From: an uncultured Collinsella sp.
GTDB taxonomy: Bacteria; Actinomycetota; Coriobacteriia; Coriobacteriales; Coriobacteriaceae
Length of the DNA stretch: 5,424 nucleotides
Direction of reading: 5' to 3'
Assembly (NCBI GenBank): GCA_937958315.1
Contig: CALFGH010000037.1
Span: 1-5,424 of the forward strand
Positions within the stretch are counted from its first letter, which is position 1; every line of letters starts with the position of its first letter. This document shows positions 1-4,415 of the stretch, one piece after another. The notes below the pieces were generated by a model. That model was not told where the DNA came from and made no database searches. It was given only the letters and a program-made list of their open reading frames with translations. The position numbers were made by a program, and so were the translations under genes.

Positions 1-56
1 GCCTCGCGCGCGGCAGCAACCATACGGTCCTTAATGCCTTCGACGAGTTTGCTCAT
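1..56 (-). CDS. Partial CDS, N-terminus only, function unknown
   Basis: Only the first 18 codons lie in the window, reading MSKLVEGIKDRMVAAARE before the left edge. The ATG is at 56-54. A purine-rich ribosome binding site (GAGGAGA) overlaps the stop codon of the upstream TetR-family gene, and only 11 bases separate that stop (68) from this start. The two genes are therefore almost certainly cotranscribed and probably translationally coupled. The visible peptide is amphipathic and charged, with no signal peptide or recognisable motif yet. A gene placed directly after a TetR-type regulator is often its target, for example a transporter or an enzyme, but nothing visible allows a function to be assigned. 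Confidence 0.8.
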   Translation of the reverse strand, partial: MSKLVEGIKDRMVAAARE

Positions 57-67
57 TGTCTCTCCTC

Positions 68-778
68 TTAGTTGTTGGACTCGACGGTTGCGGCGGTGTC
101 GGCCGCGTCCTCGAGCTGCAAGTTCAATAGCTTCATGCCGTATTCCGGCACGTTGATATCGATGGGTTGGCCATACAGGTCACCAGGGCGCACAAAAGCG
201 AGCACCGTCATAATGCGTGCCATGGCCTCGGGCGATTCGGTGAGCCCACGCTCAAACCAGCGCTGAATCATGCCGACCTCGGCACTCACGACGTAGGTGA
301 CGTAGTAGTCAAAGAACGTGCCCAGCGCCAGGCCCAAAATGCCCGTCTGCGCACGCGGCACCACAGCCTCACGAGCGGTGTCGATGATCCTTTTAATGAA
401 GGCCTGGTCGCCGCCCGGACCCAGCAGCGCACCGATTAAGTCGCGGTTGGCCGCAAGATAACGCAGCAGCTCAACCGAACCGGGCGCCGGCTCGAGCTCA
501 TCGATGTTGCGGTAAAGATCGGGCAGCTGAGCTGCGGTGATGAGCTCAATGCGCTCACGGATCTCGGCCAGCAAGCCATCCTCGATTTGATTGATAAAGT
601 CGGGAATATCGCGGTAGTGCGAATAGAACGTGCGGCGCGTAAGGCCAGCGCGTTCGGTGAGCGACGCGACATTAATGCGCGAAAGGTCGCCGCTTTCGGC
701 AAGCTCGCTGGCAAGTGCCTGGCGAAGGGCACGCTGCGAGCGAAGGGACCGGCGATCGCATTTCTCGAGCTGGGACAA
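68..778 (-). CDS. TetR/AcrR-family transcriptional regulator (236 aa)
   Basis: This encodes a one-component DNA-binding repressor of the TetR family, acting as a cytoplasmic dimer. The N-terminal helix-turn-helix spans about residues 35-57, with the family-typical LTRRTFYSHYRD recognition helix and following turn. The rest is the helical ligand and dimer domain. The segment around YVVSAEVGMIQRWFERG resembles the C-terminal domain of the DhaS-like TetR subgroup, and this is a weaker call. The start is a TTG at 778-776: no ATG or GTG is near, and a near-perfect AAGGAGG sits at 783-789, four bases upstream. The length of 236 aa is at the long end for the family, with an acidic and Ala/Thr-rich tail (about 215-236) that is probably disordered. 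Palindromes at 801-844 upstream are good candidates for autoregulation. The next gene starts 11 bases downstream and may be a target. The ligand is unknown. Confidence 0.9.
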   Translation of the reverse strand: MSQLEKCDRRSLRSQRALRQALASELAESGDLSRINVASLTERAGLTRRTFYSHYRDIPDFINQIEDGLLAEIRERIELITAAQLPDLYRNIDELEPAPGSVELLRYLAANRDLIGALLGPGGDQAFIKRIIDTAREAVVPRAQTGILGLALGTFFDYYVTYVVSAEVGMIQRWFERGLTESPEAMARIMTVLAFVRPGDLYGQPIDINVPEYGMKLLNLQLEDAADTAATVESNN

Positions 779-800
779 GCGTCCTCCTTGTTACTCAGCC

Positions 801-844
801 TGTGCGCTATTGCACAGTGCGAGTATTATTGCACACCGTGTGCA
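801..844. promoter_or_regulatory. Candidate TetR operator region with palindromes
   Basis: Two inverted repeats lie directly upstream of the TTG-started TetR-family gene. The stronger is TGCACACCGTGTGCA at 830-844, perfect with 7-bp arms around one base. The second is TGTGC-N6-GCACA at 801-816. The octamer ATTGCACA occurs in direct orientation at 809-816 and 828-835, 19 bases apart. On the minus strand a TTGATG (848-843) and a TAATAC (828-823) flank the perfect palindrome, but the 14-base spacing is too short for a standard promoter, so the exact promoter is uncertain. Autoregulation by the adjacent TetR protein is the likely role, by inference. Confidence 0.55.
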
Positions 845-869
845 TCAACACGTAAAGGCAATATTTTGG

Positions 870-899
870 ATGTGACGAAGGGCAGCCCCTTTGTCACAT
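870..899. repeat. REP-like hairpin repeat, copy 1
   Basis: The arms at 870-882 and 887-899 pair over 13 positions with one G-U (G877 with T892 in plus-strand RNA) and a 4-base loop. The stem reads ATGTGACGAAGGG on the left. The core GAC-AAGGG/CCCTTTGTC is the same as in the hairpin at 1305-1331, so the two are related members of one repeat type. No T-run follows on either strand, so it is not an ordinary rho-independent terminator. Palindromes of this kind, with a CCCTTTGTC arm, are to my knowledge common between genes in gut Gram-positives; the family assignment is inference. Confidence 0.6.
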
Positions 900-955
900 T
901 CAGCGACCGCCTAGGTTGTGCCAGTTGTGCCTGGCTTTTGGAGCGGCATTGCCAA

Positions 956-984
956 TTGTTCAAAATGTCATTCGTGGGTAGAAT
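956..984 (+). promoter_or_regulatory. Putative sigma-70 promoter for a plus-strand RNA
   Basis: TTGTTC (956-961) and TAGAAT (979-984) are separated by exactly 17 bases. The -35 matches TTGACA at 3 of 6 positions and the -10 matches TATAAT at 5 of 6. Transcription would begin about 990-992, precisely at the foot of the stem-loop at 991-1029. No protein gene follows on the plus strand, which points to a non-coding product. Confidence 0.5.
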
Positions 985-990
985 AGTGTC

Positions 991-1077
991 GACGGCAGCC
1001 CAAGTTCTGGAAAGCTGGGCAGCGCCGTTGTTTGCATTAGGGGGTCAACGCCTTAGCGGCGACGACCCCTTCTGTTG
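991..1077 (+). ncRNA. Putative antisense RNA (type I antitoxin candidate)
   Basis: Starting just after the promoter at 956-984, this stretch folds into two stem-loops. Stem-loop 1 (991-1029) pairs ACGGC with GCCGT and GCCCA with TGGGC around a 13-base loop. Stem-loop 2 (1041-1069) pairs GGGGTC with GACCCC, with a lesser inner stem, and is followed by a moderately T-rich TTCTGTT (1070-1076) that could end transcription. The RNA would be about 85 nt. Its 3' part is complementary to the last codons and stop of the small gene at 1053-1178, transcribed convergently. This resembles RatA, SR4 and the pAD1 par RNAs, which overlap toxin mRNAs at the 3' end. The structure and overlap are seen directly; expression and role are inferred. 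Confidence 0.4.
1041..1076. terminator. Possible shared terminator hairpin of convergent transcripts
   Basis: GGGGTC (1041-1046) pairs with GACCCC (1064-1069). On the minus strand CGCC and GGCG form an inner stem. The hairpin includes the stop codon of the small gene (1055-1053). A U-rich tail exists only on the plus strand (TTCTGTT), so it looks like a terminator for the plus RNA and at best a 3'-stabilising structure for the minus mRNA. Confidence 0.4.
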
Positions 1078-1178
1078 CGCTTCGAACGCTGCTTGAGTGC
1101 CTCGGAAAGGCCGACAAGCGCCGTGAAGAACGAGACCAAAGCGGTCAGAAGTCTCACGAAATCAATCAAATCGGTCAT
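1053..1178 (-). CDS. Small membrane peptide, type I toxin-like (41 aa)
   Basis: This 41-codon gene starts MTDLIDFVRLLTALV. A hydrophobic helix covers about residues 10-24 (LLTALVSFFTALVGL), followed by a strongly basic tail (KQRSKRNRRGRRR, 29-41). That is the profile of small inner-membrane toxins and stress peptides. The ATG at 1178-1176 is preferred because GGGAGG (1192-1187) lies 8 bases upstream; another ATG at 1184 would add two residues (MP) but touches the ribosome binding site. GGAGGTGAT is fully complementary to the usual 3' end of 16S rRNA. A LexA-like palindrome and TATAAT/TAGAAT boxes lie upstream (1243-1285), a leader hairpin can hide the ribosome binding site, and a putative antisense RNA meets the 3' end. 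No family could be named from the sequence. It could also be a non-toxic small membrane protein or a phage remnant. That it is a real gene is well supported; the toxin role is inferred. Confidence 0.65.
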   Translation of the reverse strand: MTDLIDFVRLLTALVSFFTALVGLSEALKQRSKRNRRGRRR

Positions 1179-1186
1179 GGGCATCA

Positions 1187-1204
1187 CCTCCCATCAGATG
1201 GAGG
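1187..1204 (-). promoter_or_regulatory. Leader hairpin masking the ribosome binding site
   Basis: In the minus-strand mRNA, CCTCCA (1204-1199) can pair with TGG-AGG (1193-1187, with G1190 bulged) around the loop TCTGA. This buries the whole GGGAGG ribosome binding site of the small membrane peptide gene. An alternative small hairpin, GGGC-AGC-GCCC (1213-1203), competes with it. Sequestered ribosome binding sites are a hallmark of type I toxin mRNAs; whether this one is functional is inference. Confidence 0.45.
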
Positions 1205-1242
1205 GCGCTGCCCGGCACATGGAACTGCCGTCAACAATACCG

Positions 1243-1285
1243 ATTCTACCAGAGCCTAATTATATATACGAATATATGTTCGTAT
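1243..1285 (-). promoter_or_regulatory. Promoter region with LexA-like (SOS) box
   Basis: A perfect inverted repeat ATACGAA-N6-TTCGTAT lies at 1266-1285. Its core CGAATATATGTTCG (1269-1282) matches the Gram-positive LexA consensus CGAACRNRYGTTCG at 13 of 14 positions; the only deviation is T for C at position 5. On the minus strand a perfect TATAAT (1264-1259) abuts the box, and a second -10-like TAGAAT lies at 1248-1243. With either, the box falls in the -35/-10 interval, where a repressor would block RNA polymerase. No good -35 is visible. The leader to the small gene would be about 58-74 nt. Repression by LexA and induction by DNA damage are inferred. Confidence 0.5.
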
Positions 1286-1304
1286 TCCGAGAACACAGGC
1301 CCCC

Positions 1305-1331
1305 GCGACAAAGGGACTGTCCCTTTGTCGC
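1305..1331. repeat. REP-like hairpin repeat, copy 2
   Basis: GCGACAAAGGGA (1305-1316) and TCCCTTTGTCGC (1320-1331) form a perfect 12-bp stem with loop CTG. It begins one base beyond the stop codon of the HAD phosphatase gene (1335-1333), so it would stabilise the 3' end of that mRNA. No T-run follows on the minus strand. It shares its GACAAAGGG/CCCTTTGTC core with the hairpin at 870-899. Confidence 0.7.
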
Positions 1332-1332
1332 A

Positions 1333-2190
1333 TTATTCGATGATGGTGCGGGAGTTTTGCTTGTGCATGGTGGCGAGCATGTGTTTGGGGACGGCGTGGA
1401 CTATGCAACTGCCGATGGTCGCGCTCGCGGCGGCCTTGGCTGCATCGCTTGCGTTTTTGGTGGCATAGCTGTGACGGAAGCGTTTGAGCATGGCAATGTC
1501 GTTACCGCCGTCGCCGTAAACCGCGACCTCGTCCTCGGCAATGCCGTAGTAGCCCGCCAGCCAGGCCACGCTCTCACCCTTGTTGCACGCCACGTCCGTG
1601 ATTTCGAACATCACCGGGTCAAACGGCGCGTTGACCACGCGGTCCGATCGCTCGGACAAATATGCTTTAAGGTCGCGCTCCAGCTCGGGCGAGATCACGC
1701 GGCAGTTAATCTTGCACACGTCATGGCGCAGAATGTCACCGATCGACTGGTCGAAATACTGTTCCTCGTGATACCCACCGCGCGCACGCATGCCGCGCAT
1801 CACAATACGCTTGATGGGGCTGTCCTTTTTAAAGCCCGCCTGGTGCATCTCAAACGAACCGCTCGAAAACATGCCATCGGGCGTGGAGCAGTCAAAACAG
1901 ATATCCGGAAACTCCTTGAGCAGCTCCTCGGTGATCTGTGGGTCGATGGTCCAGGTTTTGAGCACCTCGCCATGGCTGTCTCGTACGATGGACCCATTGG
2001 AGCAGCAGGCGTCAAGCGCCAGGCCCGTAAAGCCATGCTCGCCAATCGGCAGCGTCGAGCGTCCGGTCGCGGGAACCACATGCAGGCCAGCCTCGGTCAG
2101 CTCGCGAATGGCACGGCGGATGGTCCCATCTGCCTCGTGCAGGGCGTTCAGCAGCGTTCCGTCTAAGTCACTCGCAAACATCTTGATCAT
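1333..2190 (-). CDS. Cof-type HAD-superfamily phosphatase (285 aa)
   Basis: This is a haloacid dehalogenase-superfamily hydrolase of the Cof/YbiV type, a cytoplasmic Mg-dependent phosphatase of sugar phosphates or similar metabolites. Motif I is DLDGTLL with the nucleophile and acid/base Asp8 and Asp10; motif II is the Thr of PATGRS; motif III is the Lys in CNKGESV (about residue 204); motif IV is GDGGND (about 226-231). The large insert between motifs II and III is the type C2 cap, which sets substrate choice. The length is typical. The start chosen gives MIKMFASDLDG, with AAGGAG 10 bases upstream; an ATG at 2196 (MPMIKM) has the same site only 4 bases away and is a real alternative. Extension to 2283 is unlikely because it crosses the inverted repeat. 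Substrate unknown. Confidence 0.92.
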   Translation of the reverse strand: MIKMFASDLDGTLLNALHEADGTIRRAIRELTEAGLHVVPATGRSTLPIGEHGFTGLALDACCSNGSIVRDSHGEVLKTWTIDPQITEELLKEFPDICFDCSTPDGMFSSGSFEMHQAGFKKDSPIKRIVMRGMRARGGYHEEQYFDQSIGDILRHDVCKINCRVISPELERDLKAYLSERSDRVVNAPFDPVMFEITDVACNKGESVAWLAGYYGIAEDEVAVYGDGGNDIAMLKRFRHSYATKNASDAAKAAASATIGSCIVHAVPKHMLATMHKQNSRTIIE

Positions 2191-2244
2191 GGGCATGCCT
2201 CTCCTTCGTCTGCACGATATTGTAGACGAAGGAGAGGCATGCCC
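2191..2244. repeat. Perfect 21-bp inverted repeat over HAD start
   Basis: The left arm (2191-2211, beginning GGGCATGCCTCTCC) and the right arm (2224-2244, ending GGAGAGGCATGCCC) are exact reverse complements, 21 of 21, with a 12-base loop GCACGATATTGT. The left arm contains the ribosome binding site and the first possible ATG of the HAD gene. In an mRNA reading through from the MFS gene, these signals would be locked in a very stable hairpin. It may also act as a boundary or terminator for the MFS transcript, although no T-run follows. Confidence 0.85.
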
Positions 2245-2247
2245 AAA
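2219..2247 (-). promoter_or_regulatory. Putative HAD gene promoter with -10 in hairpin loop
   Basis: On the minus strand TACAAT (2224-2219; 5 of 6 to TATAAT) lies at the loop of the 21-bp inverted repeat. A TTTGGG (2247-2242) lies 17 bases upstream, a weak -35; TTGTTT (2250-2245) would be 20 bases away. Transcription from here would start about 2212 and give an mRNA containing only one arm of the repeat, leaving the ribosome binding site free. Confidence 0.35.
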
Positions 2248-2305
2248 CAATGCCGTCACGGCGCGACGTGCCACTGCCTCCACAAATTCACGGTGCCCCA
2301 GCGCG

Positions 2306-3568
2306 CTAAGGCAATCGCCACAAGCGACTTTTCAGCCGATAAAACAGCGCCGTCGTCAACGTCAGCACCGCCAACATGCCTGCGAATACAATCGCCGGTG
2401 TCCATCGATCATATGCGAGCCCGTAAACCAATTGACCAATAGGCGTTGCACAGGAAAGCATCATATAAACGAGTGCCAGCACTTTTCCGCAGAGTTCCTT
2501 TGGCGCTGACCGCTGAACAAATGAAACGATTTCGACCGATGCAATGCTTGCCCACGCCATGACCCATGCCGAGCCGGCTGCAAGCGCGGCAAACGCTAAT
2601 TCATCAGGACCGCTCAGTAGCGTGACAATAATTGGTACGACTCCAAAACAAATCATCGCAACATATCGACATATGCCCTTGAAGGAAAAACGATGCGGCC
2701 AAATACCGACCAAACCACTGCCGACAAGACCACCTAAGCCCATAGCCACCTCAATAATCCCAACAAAGGATGACTGCATTCCGAGATGCTTTGCAACAAT
2801 AACGGGAGCACCAATCGTTAACCCAACTAACGCAAGGTTCAAAATAGCCGCAAGCAAAAACACAACGAGCAATGATGAGTTTTGAGACAGGTACCGAATC
2901 AACTCCCGAAAATCGTTTCGGCGTGTCGTACGAGTCGCGCCGTCTCCCATCGTTTCAGATGAGGCATTTTGCTTGAGTGCGCCCCCGAACAGCAGGGCTG
3001 AAATCGTAAACGTCAACGCCGCGGTTTCGCATAGAGTATCGATACCAAAGCACCCATAGACTGCCGTCCCGACTACAGGCCCCAAGATATTGCTCATCAT
3101 GATTATCTGCGAGACCAACGCAGTGGCACGCTCAACCTTTTCTTGGCCCGTCATGCACACCGCCTCAATTTGAAGCATCGGTTTCAGCAGCGATTGGATG
3201 CCATATTGGACGCAAAGCATTGCTGCCACGACAACCGCAAGAGGCAGCGAACGCTTCATGGGGATAAACAGCAGTGATGCAGCCATCAGAACAATGCCGA
3301 GCACCACAAGAACCCCGCGATGTCTTCCCCGATCCGCCAAAATCCCGCCAACCGGAGTCGCGAGCACGCCCGGTATGAACGCTATCGCCGCGACGGCGCC
3401 ATATAACGTTGAGGAGCCGCTGCAATCGAACAAGTAAAGCGGGCACGCAAAGCACAGTGCCGACAGCATCGAATACGCACACAGCTGTGCAACAAGAAGA
3501 CCAAATAGCCTGATAGATCGCACTGTTTTTGGCGCCAATGAAACGCCAATTCTTCGCATCCCAGCCAT
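2306..3568 (-). CDS. MFS transporter, probable drug efflux pump (420 aa)
   Basis: This is a major facilitator superfamily permease in the cytoplasmic membrane, probably a proton-driven exporter. Twelve hydrophobic segments can be drawn at about residues 21-47, 54-77, 86-105, 107-127, 150-172, 178-198, then a charged central loop (199-227), and 232-255, 264-290, 299-318, 323-350, 362-385 and 390-411. The MFS signature between helices 2 and 3 is present as GGILADRGRHRG (74-85). The general pattern recalls MefA-like macrolide and multidrug exporters, but the substrate cannot be read from sequence. The ATG at 3568 has only a weak ribosome binding site (GGGGGCAGG); Met4 is an alternative. A TetR-family gene lies upstream with two operators between. 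Hand counts of single 60-base rows inside the gene give 42-58% GC, against 58-68% in rows from neighbouring genes. Confidence 0.9.
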   Translation of the reverse strand: MAGMRRIGVSLAPKTVRSIRLFGLLVAQLCAYSMLSALCFACPLYLFDCSGSSTLYGAVAAIAFIPGVLATPVGGILADRGRHRGVLVVLGIVLMAASLLFIPMKRSLPLAVVVAAMLCVQYGIQSLLKPMLQIEAVCMTGQEKVERATALVSQIIMMSNILGPVVGTAVYGCFGIDTLCETAALTFTISALLFGGALKQNASSETMGDGATRTTRRNDFRELIRYLSQNSSLLVVFLLAAILNLALVGLTIGAPVIVAKHLGMQSSFVGIIEVAMGLGGLVGSGLVGIWPHRFSFKGICRYVAMICFGVVPIIVTLLSGPDELAFAALAAGSAWVMAWASIASVEIVSFVQRSAPKELCGKVLALVYMMLSCATPIGQLVYGLAYDRWTPAIVFAGMLAVLTLTTALFYRLKSRLWRLP

Positions 3569-3580
3569 AAGCCTGCCCCC

Positions 3581-3605
3581 AAATACATACTGTCAGTATG
3601 TATTT
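3581..3605. promoter_or_regulatory. Perfect 25-bp palindromic operator, upstream of MFS
   Basis: Arms of 12 bp (AAATACATACTG and its exact complement) surround a single T at 3593. It sits 12 bases upstream of the MFS start codon. The form TACATAC...GTATGTA is typical of AcrR/QacR-like TetR operators. The TetR-family gene at 3670-4332 is the obvious candidate regulator, and binding would block MFS transcription. Confidence 0.8.
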
Positions 3606-3614
3606 AATGACTTG

Positions 3615-3636
3615 AAAAGGGCAGCCGTGGCTACCC
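3615..3636 (-). terminator. Rho-independent terminator-like hairpin after TetR gene
   Basis: On the minus strand GGG-T-AGCC-AC-GGCT-G-CCC (3636-3619) is followed by TTTT (3618-3615). It lies 34 bases beyond the TetR stop codon. It would separate the repressor transcript from the MFS transcript, which implies a promoter of its own for the transporter between here and 3569; I see no clean -35/-10 pair there. Confidence 0.5.
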
Positions 3637-3648
3637 TCACAAATCAAT

Positions 3649-3667
3649 TACATACCGTTGGTATCTA
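3649..3667. promoter_or_regulatory. Second, degenerate copy of the TetR operator
   Basis: TACATACCGTTGGTATCTA matches the central 19 bases of the palindrome at 3581-3605 at 15 of 19 positions. It keeps an ATACC-N3-GGTAT inverted repeat. The centres are 65 bp apart (3593 and 3658), close to six helical turns. It lies just beyond the TetR stop codon (3672-3670). Confidence 0.5.
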
Positions 3668-3669
3668 TA

Positions 3670-4332
3670 TTACCACCCGGCACGGTTCCATACGTCCCAA
3701 ATCTGGGCCGTTGTCTGGAGCACTTCATTACCCAAATCGAGCCCCACCGCTGCCGCCATCTGTGCCAAACATTGTGCGCGAGCGAGCATTCGCTCCTTGG
3801 GCTCGAGCGGACGGAACAATGGCAGCAGCCAAAGATTCGCCAACAACGATACGGCCTCCGCCGCTTCGCGCGGGCATTCGCACGCAATGGAGCCGTCGGC
3901 GATGCCCTCCTCGATTACTGGCAAGAGATTGCCATCGGCCGACTCGTCAAACGAACCCTGGTACTGCATCGCCAGTAGACGCGAGCTTTTTACCGGATCT
4001 GCCGCAGGATGCATGCGTGCCCATAGCTCGATTTGCGGAACGACGGACTCGGGCGCATAAAGTCGTTTGAGCTTTTGAGCTCCCGTCATATTGCCAGCAC
4101 CGAGTGTCGCGCGACGGTGCTCAGTAATCGGAGCCGTTGCCCGATCAAATGCGGCGTTGAAAATCTCCTCTTTGCTCTTGAAGTGATGATAGACAGCACC
4201 CTTGGTCATGCCATTGAGGCGGTCGACGATGTCTTGAATGCTCGTCCCCTCATAACCCTGTACGCAGAATAGCTCCAGCGCCGCGTCGAGAATCTTCGCG
4301 ACCGTCTCCTCGGGATATTTATTACGACCCAT
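3670..4332 (-). CDS. TetR/AcrR-family repressor of the MFS gene (220 aa)
   Basis: This is a cytoplasmic dimeric repressor. The N-terminal helix-turn-helix is at about residues 31-53 (SIQDIVDRLNGMTKGAVYHHF), preceded by the typical helix VAKILDAALELFCVQGY. The remainder is the helical ligand and dimer domain, whose inducer cannot be predicted. The start at 4332 gives MGRNKYPEE, the usual short lead into the DNA-binding domain. An ATG at 4368 would add 12 residues (MRHKTCVVDGRI); it has no ribosome binding site and would lie at the transcription start of the TAAAAT promoter just upstream, so a leaderless longer form cannot be excluded. The two palindromes between this gene and the MFS gene, and the shared orientation, suggest control of efflux, and possibly of itself at a distance. 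Confidence 0.9.
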   Translation of the reverse strand: MGRNKYPEETVAKILDAALELFCVQGYEGTSIQDIVDRLNGMTKGAVYHHFKSKEEIFNAAFDRATAPITEHRRATLGAGNMTGAQKLKRLYAPESVVPQIELWARMHPAADPVKSSRLLAMQYQGSFDESADGNLLPVIEEGIADGSIACECPREAAEAVSLLANLWLLPLFRPLEPKERMLARAQCLAQMAAAVGLDLGNEVLQTTAQIWDVWNRAGW

Positions 4333-4374
4333 AATCCGTCCATCCACAACGCAAGTCTTGTGCCTCATTGCAGC

Positions 4375-4404
4375 ATTTTAACGTTGCGGATGGTAGACGG
4401 TCGA
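4375..4404 (-). promoter_or_regulatory. Putative promoter of the TetR repressor gene
   Basis: On the minus strand TAAAAT (4380-4375) with TCGACC (4404-4399) 18 bases upstream; both match consensus at 4 or more of 6 positions. Transcription would begin near 4368, giving a leader of about 36 bases to the preferred ATG at 4332. A TAGAAT at 4409-4404 is a second possible -10. Confidence 0.35.
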
Positions 4405-4415
4405 TTCTACACCGC
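4386..4415 (-). terminator. Stem-loop over the glnK stop codon
   Basis: GCGG (4386-4389) pairs with CCGC (4412-4415) and GTAGA (4393-4397) with TCTAC (4406-4410), around an 8-base loop. The stem contains the TAG stop of the PII gene. No T-run follows directly, so it may be a 3' stabiliser or weak terminator. Confidence 0.3.

Noticed and set aside
915..940. GCCAG-TTGTGC-CTGGC-TTTT as a plus-strand terminator, and the tandem GTTGTGCC
   Set aside because: The stem has only five pairs, the T-run is four bases, and no plus-strand gene upstream needs it. The tandem copy is only two units.
587..1096. Plus-strand open frame of 169 codons across the left intergenic region
   Set aside because: It overlaps the TetR gene antisense and then runs through hairpins and promoter elements; its protein shows no domain and no ribosome binding site was seen.
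1176..1184. ATGCCCATGA shared by the small gene start and the HAD start (2187-2196)
   Set aside because: The similarity is ten bases and does not extend into the coding sequence; chance or shared start-site preference is enough.
1305..1331. Perfect hairpin after the HAD gene as a rho-independent terminator
   Set aside because: On the minus strand it is followed by G-rich sequence, not T residues; it is better called a REP-like repeat.
1075..2166. Long plus-strand open frame of 363 codons
   Set aside because: It is antisense to the HAD gene, whose product has all catalytic motifs. The frame's protein shows no motif, and its start lies inside the small minus-strand gene.
2197..2283. N-terminal extension of the HAD protein to an ATG at 2283
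   Set aside because: The added residues are Arg/Ala/Ser-rich, cross the inverted repeat and precede a complete domain that normally starts a few residues before DLDGT; the ribosome binding site is at 2201-2206.
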